The notes beneath the pieces are model-generated. The model saw only the letters and a list, made by a program, of their open reading frames with translations. It was not told the origin of the DNA and ran no database searches. The translations under genes and the position numbers were made by a program. Below are positions 6,347-9,887 of a DNA stretch of 9,887 nucleotides, one piece after another; the stretch's first letter is position 1; each line of letters opens with the position of its first letter. The stretch spans positions 1 through 9,887 of the forward strand of contig CATYZV010000042.1 of assembly GCA_958415865.1 (NCBI GenBank). Direction: 5' to 3'. The stretch is from an uncultured Selenomonadaceae bacterium (lineage in GTDB: Bacteria > Bacillota > Negativicutes > Selenomonadales > Selenomonadaceae).

Positions 6347-7246
6347 ATGCGAGAATTGTCGCACCTCGATAAACTGGAGGCAGAAGCGATATACATCATC
6401 CGCGAAGTGGCGGCTGAATGTGAAAAGCCGGTAATGCTCTATTCCATCGGCAAGGACAGCTCCGTAATGCTGCATTTGGCGATGAAGGCATTCTACCCGG
6501 AAAAACCGCCGTTTCCGTTTCTGCACATCAATACGACTTGGAAATTCCATGAAATGATAGAATTCCGCGATGCCACGGCGAAAAAGCTCGGCATCAATAT
6601 GCTCGAATACATCAATCAAGACGGCGTGAAGCGCGGCATAAATCCGTTCGACCACGGCGCGGCCTACACCGACATCATGAAGACGCAGGCTTTAAAGCAG
6701 GCACTTAAAAAATACGGCTTTACGGCGGCATTCGGCGGCGGCAGGCGCGACGAAGAAAAATCGCGCGCCAAGGAACGCATTTTCTCCTTCCGCAATGAAG
6801 CACAGGCCTGGGACCCCAAGAATCAGCGTCCGGAGATGTGGAAGCTCTACAACACGCATATCAACAAGGGCGAAAGCATGCGCGTCTTCCCGATATCCAA
6901 CTGGACGGAAAAGGACATCTGGCAGTACATCAAGCGCGAAAATATCGACATCGTGTCGCTCTACTTCGCTAAAGTCCGTCCCTGTGTCTACCGCGACGGC
7001 AATATCATCATGGTCGACGATGACCGCATGCGCTTAAAGCCCGGCGAAAAGATCATGCACAAGAGCATCCGCTTCCGCACATTGGGCTGTTATCCGCTGA
7101 CGGGCGGCATCGAGTCGACTGCCGATACGCTCGACGGCATAATAAATGAAACACTCAGTGCCGTATCGTCGGAACGCACCAGCCGCGTAATCGACAAGGA
7201 AGCAGCCGGCAGCATGGAAAGAAGAAAGAGAGAGGGGTATTTCTAA
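6347..7246 (+). CDS. cysD: Sulfate adenylyltransferase small subunit CysD
   Basis: PP-loop nucleotidyl transferase (299 aa from ATG 6347) forming ATP sulfurylase with CysN: ATP + sulfate gives APS + pyrophosphate. It closely follows enteric CysD (302 aa) along its whole length. [11 protein letters not shown] (32-42) is the PP-loop, [16 protein letters not shown] (129-144) the conserved nucleotide region, and [16 protein letters not shown] (173-188) and [12 protein letters not shown] follow. The C-terminus [12 protein letters not shown] is also typical. One difference is INTTW (61-65) where enteric enzymes have VDTGW, a change next to the substrate region. It lies 18 bases after aprB and two bases before cysN, so the APS-making and APS-reducing enzymes are co-transcribed. 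Confidence 0.96.
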   Translation: MRELSHLDKLEAEAIYIIREVAAECEKPVMLYSIGKDSSVMLHLAMKAFYPEKPPFPFLHINTTWKFHEMIEFRDATAKKLGINMLEYINQDGVKRGINPFDHGAAYTDIMKTQALKQALKKYGFTAAFGGGRRDEEKSRAKERIFSFRNEAQAWDPKNQRPEMWKLYNTHINKGESMRVFPISNWTEKDIWQYIKRENIDIVSLYFAKVRPCVYRDGNIIMVDDDRMRLKPGEKIMHKSIRFRTLGCYPLTGGIESTADTLDGIINETLSAVSSERTSRVIDKEAAGSMERRKREGYF

Positions 7247-7248
7247 GC

Positions 7249-8943
7249 ATGAGCGGATTATTGAAATTCATCACCTGCGGCAGCGTGGACGACGGCAAAT
7301 CGACTTTGATCGGCCATCTGCTCTACAATGCCAAATTACTGTATGCAGACCAGAAAAAAGCTCTGGAGCTTGAAAGCAAGGTCGGCAGCCGCGGCGGCGC
7401 GATCGACTACTCGCTGCTGCTCGACGGGCTGATGGCAGAACGCGAACAGGGCATCACGATCGACGTAGCTTACCGCTATTTCACGACGGACAATCGCAGC
7501 TTCATCGTGGCAGACACTCCGGGCCATGAAGAATACACCCGCAACATGGCAGTCGGTGCATCGTTTGCCGACCTCGCCGTGATACTGCTCGACGCTACGA
7601 AGGGCGTGCTCGTGCAGACGCGCCGCCATGCCCGCATCTGCGCCTTGATGGGCATAAATTACTTCGTGTTCGCCATCAACAAGATGGACTTGGTGGATTA
7701 CTCCGAAGCACGGTTCAATGAAATAAAAAAGGAAATAGATAAGCTCGCCGCCGAACTTAAGCTAAAGAACATTCAGCTGATACCCGTATCGGCTACCGAG
7801 GGCGACAACATCACCGAAAAATCGCCGCATATGCCGTGGTACAAGGGCAAGGCTCTGCTGCCGTATCTGGAAACGATCGACGTAGAGCACGATGAAGAAG
7901 AAGGCTTCTACATGCCCGTGCAGCGCGTCTGCCGCCCCAACAGGACCTTCCGCGGCTTCCAGGGACAGATTGAATCGGGCATTATCGCTGTCGGCGACAC
8001 CGTGCGCACGCTGCCCAGCCGCGAAGAAGCAAAAGTCAAGGCCATCATCTACGGCATGAGCGAAGTGGACGAAGCCTCCGCCGGTATGCCGGTCAATATT
8101 CAGCTCGACCGCGAAGTCGATGTATCGCGCGGCTGCGTCTTTGAAAAGGCCACCGACATTCCCGTCAGCGACAAGCTCACGGCCAACATTCTCTGGATGG
8201 ATGACAACGCCTCGGAAACGGGCCGCGAATACGTCGTAAAGCTCGGCACGAAAGAAATCGTCGGCGTGCTGACGAAGATCCACCACAAAGTCGATGTCAA
8301 CACCGGCGAATTTCAGCCAGCCGATACACTCGTCAAAAATGAAATCGCGCTCTGCGACATCGCGCTGCAGGAGCCGATCGCGCTCGATGCCTTTAACCAC
8401 CACAAGACCATGGGCGAATTGATACTGATCGACCGCGTTACGAACATGACCTCCGCCTGCGGCACGGTCAGCGAAGTCGGCAGAAGCATCAACCGCTTTG
8501 CCTTCATCAGCCCCGACGGAAAAGTAAAAGCACGCGGCGACGTATTTGAAGAATTCTACTACAATCTGGAAAACCTCTCGATCGACAAGTACAAAGACCT
8601 CAACAAGACGTACACCAAAGGCGACGCAATTCCCACACAGGGCGAAAGCTTCCACTACCCCGAAAGCTTCGATATTCTCGTGCTGCGCGACAAAGCCGCA
8701 ATCAAAGTACGCAATGGTGTTATCGAAGATATAATCCCGCTCGATGAATACGAATTCGACGGCTTCCCGCTCGTCAACGGCAGAGGCTTTGCCCTGAACA
8801 TCCATTCACCGCAGGAATACGAAGACTTTAAAGCACAGCTCGCCGCCAAAGGCAATATACCGGATGCCGCTGTCTTTGAACGCTGGGCATCATTTGAAAA
8901 ATATCGCAAAATCATCTTCCACGACAAATTCTGGATCATTTAA
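7249..8943 (+). CDS. cysN: Sulfate adenylyltransferase GTPase subunit CysN with unrecognised C-terminal extension
   Basis: EF-Tu-like GTPase (564 aa) that couples GTP hydrolysis to APS formation by CysD. G motifs: GSVDDGKS (11-18), Thr70 (GITID), DTPGHE (89-94), NKMD (144-147) and SAT (181-183). Beta-barrel domains follow, ending near LIDRVTNMTSACG (393-405), where enteric CysN (about 475 aa) is nearly finished. Here another 150 or so residues follow, including NRFAFISPDGKV (415-426), FEEFYYN (433-439), FDILVLRD (474-481) and NGRGFALNIHS (510-520), ending FHDKFWII. No P-loop is present after the G domain, so the extension is not the APS kinase of CysNC/NodQ fusions; its function is unknown to me. 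ATG 7249 is two bases after cysD, behind a GAGGGG run. A strong terminator follows. Confidence 0.93.
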   Translation: MSGLLKFITCGSVDDGKSTLIGHLLYNAKLLYADQKKALELESKVGSRGGAIDYSLLLDGLMAEREQGITIDVAYRYFTTDNRSFIVADTPGHEEYTRNMAVGASFADLAVILLDATKGVLVQTRRHARICALMGINYFVFAINKMDLVDYSEARFNEIKKEIDKLAAELKLKNIQLIPVSATEGDNITEKSPHMPWYKGKALLPYLETIDVEHDEEEGFYMPVQRVCRPNRTFRGFQGQIESGIIAVGDTVRTLPSREEAKVKAIIYGMSEVDEASAGMPVNIQLDREVDVSRGCVFEKATDIPVSDKLTANILWMDDNASETGREYVVKLGTKEIVGVLTKIHHKVDVNTGEFQPADTLVKNEIALCDIALQEPIALDAFNHHKTMGELILIDRVTNMTSACGTVSEVGRSINRFAFISPDGKVKARGDVFEEFYYNLENLSIDKYKDLNKTYTKGDAIPTQGESFHYPESFDILVLRDKAAIKVRNGVIEDIIPLDEYEFDGFPLVNGRGFALNIHSPQEYEDFKAQLAAKGNIPDAAVFERWASFEKYRKIIFHDKFWII

Positions 8944-8952
8944 CCCTAAGCT

Positions 8953-8994
8953 AAAAAAGAATCGGCTGTCATAGAGAGCAGCTGATTCTTTTTT
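8953..8994. terminator. Strong bidirectional intrinsic terminator ending the sulfate operon
   Basis: A 16-base stem (8953-8968 with 8979-8994, one G-T wobble, 10-base loop) has a GGCTG/CAGCT core flanked by A6 and T6. The T-run directly follows the GC-containing core on the + strand, and the A-run gives the same on the other strand. It starts nine bases after the cysN stop. Confidence 0.92.
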
Positions 8995-8997
8995 GCA

Positions 8998-9026
8998 TTG
9001 CAAATAATGTACAATACAATTATAAT
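8998..9026 (+). promoter_or_regulatory. Sigma-A-type promoter for the TtcA-like gene
   Basis: TTGCAA (8998-9003, four of six matches) is followed after exactly 17 bases by a perfect TATAAT (9021-9026). It lies four bases beyond the operon terminator, and predicts a start near 9033 and a short leader of about 35 bases. The next gene is thus its own transcription unit. Confidence 0.75.
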
Positions 9027-9066
9027 GAAGCTAAAATAATTTATTAATGGAGAGATAAAAAAACTT

Positions 9067-9849
9067 ATGCAGCCCTTACCCAAAGAATATCTGAGCCGCC
9101 TGCTGCGCGCCGTAGTGGAATTTCAGCTGATTGAAGAAGGCGATAAAATCCTGATCGGCCTGTCCGGCGGCAAGGACAGCCTGTTCATGGCATACGCTCT
9201 GCGCGAGATGCAGCGCATTTTAAAACTCGACATCGAGCTGGAGGCAATCACCGTAAACCCGCTGTTCAATCCCGACTTTGACTGCGCCGAAATCAAAAAC
9301 TTCTGCGCTAAGCTAAATATAAAGCACCACCTGCACCCCGTCAACATCGCCGAGACCGTCAAGGCTCAAGATGATAAAAACGCCTGCTTTTCCTGCGCCT
9401 TCTTCCGACGCGGTGCCATCAACGGCTACGCCAAAGAACGCGGCTGCAACAAAGTCGCCTATGCCCACAACCACGACGATGCCGTCGACACATTCTTTAT
9501 GAACTTGTTTTACTCCGGACAGCTCAAGACCTTCCTGCCCGCCACCTATCTGAGCCGCTCAGACCTGACCGTCATCCGCCCCATACTCTACTTCCGCGAA
9601 GAAGAAATGCGCGAAGCCATCGCCCTGCACGGCCAGCAGCCCTGCGCCCCCTCCTGCCCCTTCAACGGCAACACCAAACGCCAGCGGGCAAAAGATTTGA
9701 TAGCCGAGCTGTCCCAAGAAAATCCCCTGCTCTACGAACATTTAGCCGCCGCCATGCGCGAAACAGCAGTGGGAGACCTCTGGCCCGCCGCCAAGAGCCG
9801 CAAAGAGATGAAACCGTACTATTATAACTTTTTTAAGCACAAAAAATAA
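9067..9849 (+). CDS. TtcA-family PP-loop ATPase (possible tRNA 2-thiocytidine enzyme)
   Basis: Cytoplasmic adenylating protein (260 aa) of the TtcA/TtuA type, which activates a tRNA base for sulfur insertion. The PP-loop LSGGKDS (32-38) is intact. CFSC (107-110) and the following RRGAINGYAKERG match the TtcA Cys-x-x-Cys region. AHNHDDAVDTFFMNLFYSG (133-151) and VIRPILYFREEEM (169-181) are also family-typical. A second Cys pair is CAPSC (193-197), spaced x3 rather than the x2 of classical TtcA; these Cys residues probably hold an iron-sulfur cluster. The usual C-terminal part is short and ends in a basic, aromatic tail. The start is ATG 9067; GGAG at 9049-9052 is 14 bases away, unusually far. 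It has its own promoter, so it need not belong to the sulfate pathway. The exact substrate is unknown. Confidence 0.85.
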   Translation: MQPLPKEYLSRLLRAVVEFQLIEEGDKILIGLSGGKDSLFMAYALREMQRILKLDIELEAITVNPLFNPDFDCAEIKNFCAKLNIKHHLHPVNIAETVKAQDDKNACFSCAFFRRGAINGYAKERGCNKVAYAHNHDDAVDTFFMNLFYSGQLKTFLPATYLSRSDLTVIRPILYFREEEMREAIALHGQQPCAPSCPFNGNTKRQRAKDLIAELSQENPLLYEHLAAAMRETAVGDLWPAAKSRKEMKPYYYNFFKHKK

Positions 9850-9887
9850 AAGAAGCCTTCGACGATACGCACCAAAAGCTTCTTTTA
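9847..9887 (+). terminator. Terminator-like hairpin at window end
   Basis: TAAAAGAAGC (9847-9856) pairs with GCTTCTTTTA (9878-9887) around a 21-base loop, giving a 10-base stem whose 3' arm holds T4. The stop codon TAA is part of the 5' arm. The window ends on the stem, so a longer T-run cannot be judged. Confidence 0.7.

Noticed and set aside
7762..8805. A 347-codon open frame on the minus strand opposite cysN
   Set aside because: It lies wholly inside a certain cysN coding region. Its protein is low-complexity-like (rich in Val, Asp, Phe, Ala) with no recognisable motif, as expected from the antisense of GC-biased codons.
8476..8940. APS kinase (CysC) domain fused to CysN
   Set aside because: No GxxGxGKS/T P-loop or other CysC motif appears in the extension, and it is shorter than a CysC domain.

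Overview
The window is an assimilatory sulfate gene cluster, with every recognised gene on the + strand. The order is: sulfate-binding lipoprotein (sbp), two ABC permeases (cysT, cysW), ABC ATPase (cysA), an adenylylsulfate reductase of the AprA/AprB type (flavoprotein plus two-cluster ferredoxin), both ATP sulfurylase subunits (cysD, cysN), and then a separately transcribed TtcA-like PP-loop protein. The source is most likely an anaerobic Firmicute of the Negativicutes (Selenomonas/Megamonas-like). This is inferred from strong GGAGG-type ribosome binding sites, the lipoprotein form of Sbp, free mixing of ATA and GC-rich codons, and the apr + cysDN layout. Genus is a guess.

Layout. 1-94 is an AT-rich leader with TAGTA/TACTA dyads. 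sbp follows at 95-1141. A 200-base gap then holds a strong stem-loop and a degenerate heptanucleotide array. cysT and cysW (1345-3055) are tightly coupled. A second gap (3056-3244) holds a long palindrome/terminator-like element and a second heptamer array, complementary to the first. cysA, aprA, aprB, cysD and cysN (3245-8943) then run with gaps of at most 23 bases or an overlap, ending at a strong bidirectional terminator. A promoter (TTGCAA-17-TATAAT) drives the last gene, 9067-9849, which has its own terminator-like hairpin at the window edge.

Pathway. Sbp captures sulfate outside the inner membrane and CysT/CysW/CysA import it with ATP. CysD/CysN make adenosine 5'-phosphosulfate (APS) using ATP, with GTP hydrolysis as the drive. 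AprA/AprB would reduce APS directly to sulfite and AMP. No APS kinase (CysC), PAPS/APS reductase of the thioredoxin type (CysH) or sulfite reductase lies in the window, and there is no QmoABC. The cluster therefore appears to use the enzyme family best known from dissimilatory sulfate respiration for assimilation. Both subunits are trimmed relative to that family: AprB lacks the C-terminal tail and AprA is about 80 residues short. The most notable points are this compact AprAB, a roughly 150-residue unrecognised C-terminal domain on CysN that is not APS kinase, and the inverted heptamer arrays bracketing cysTW.
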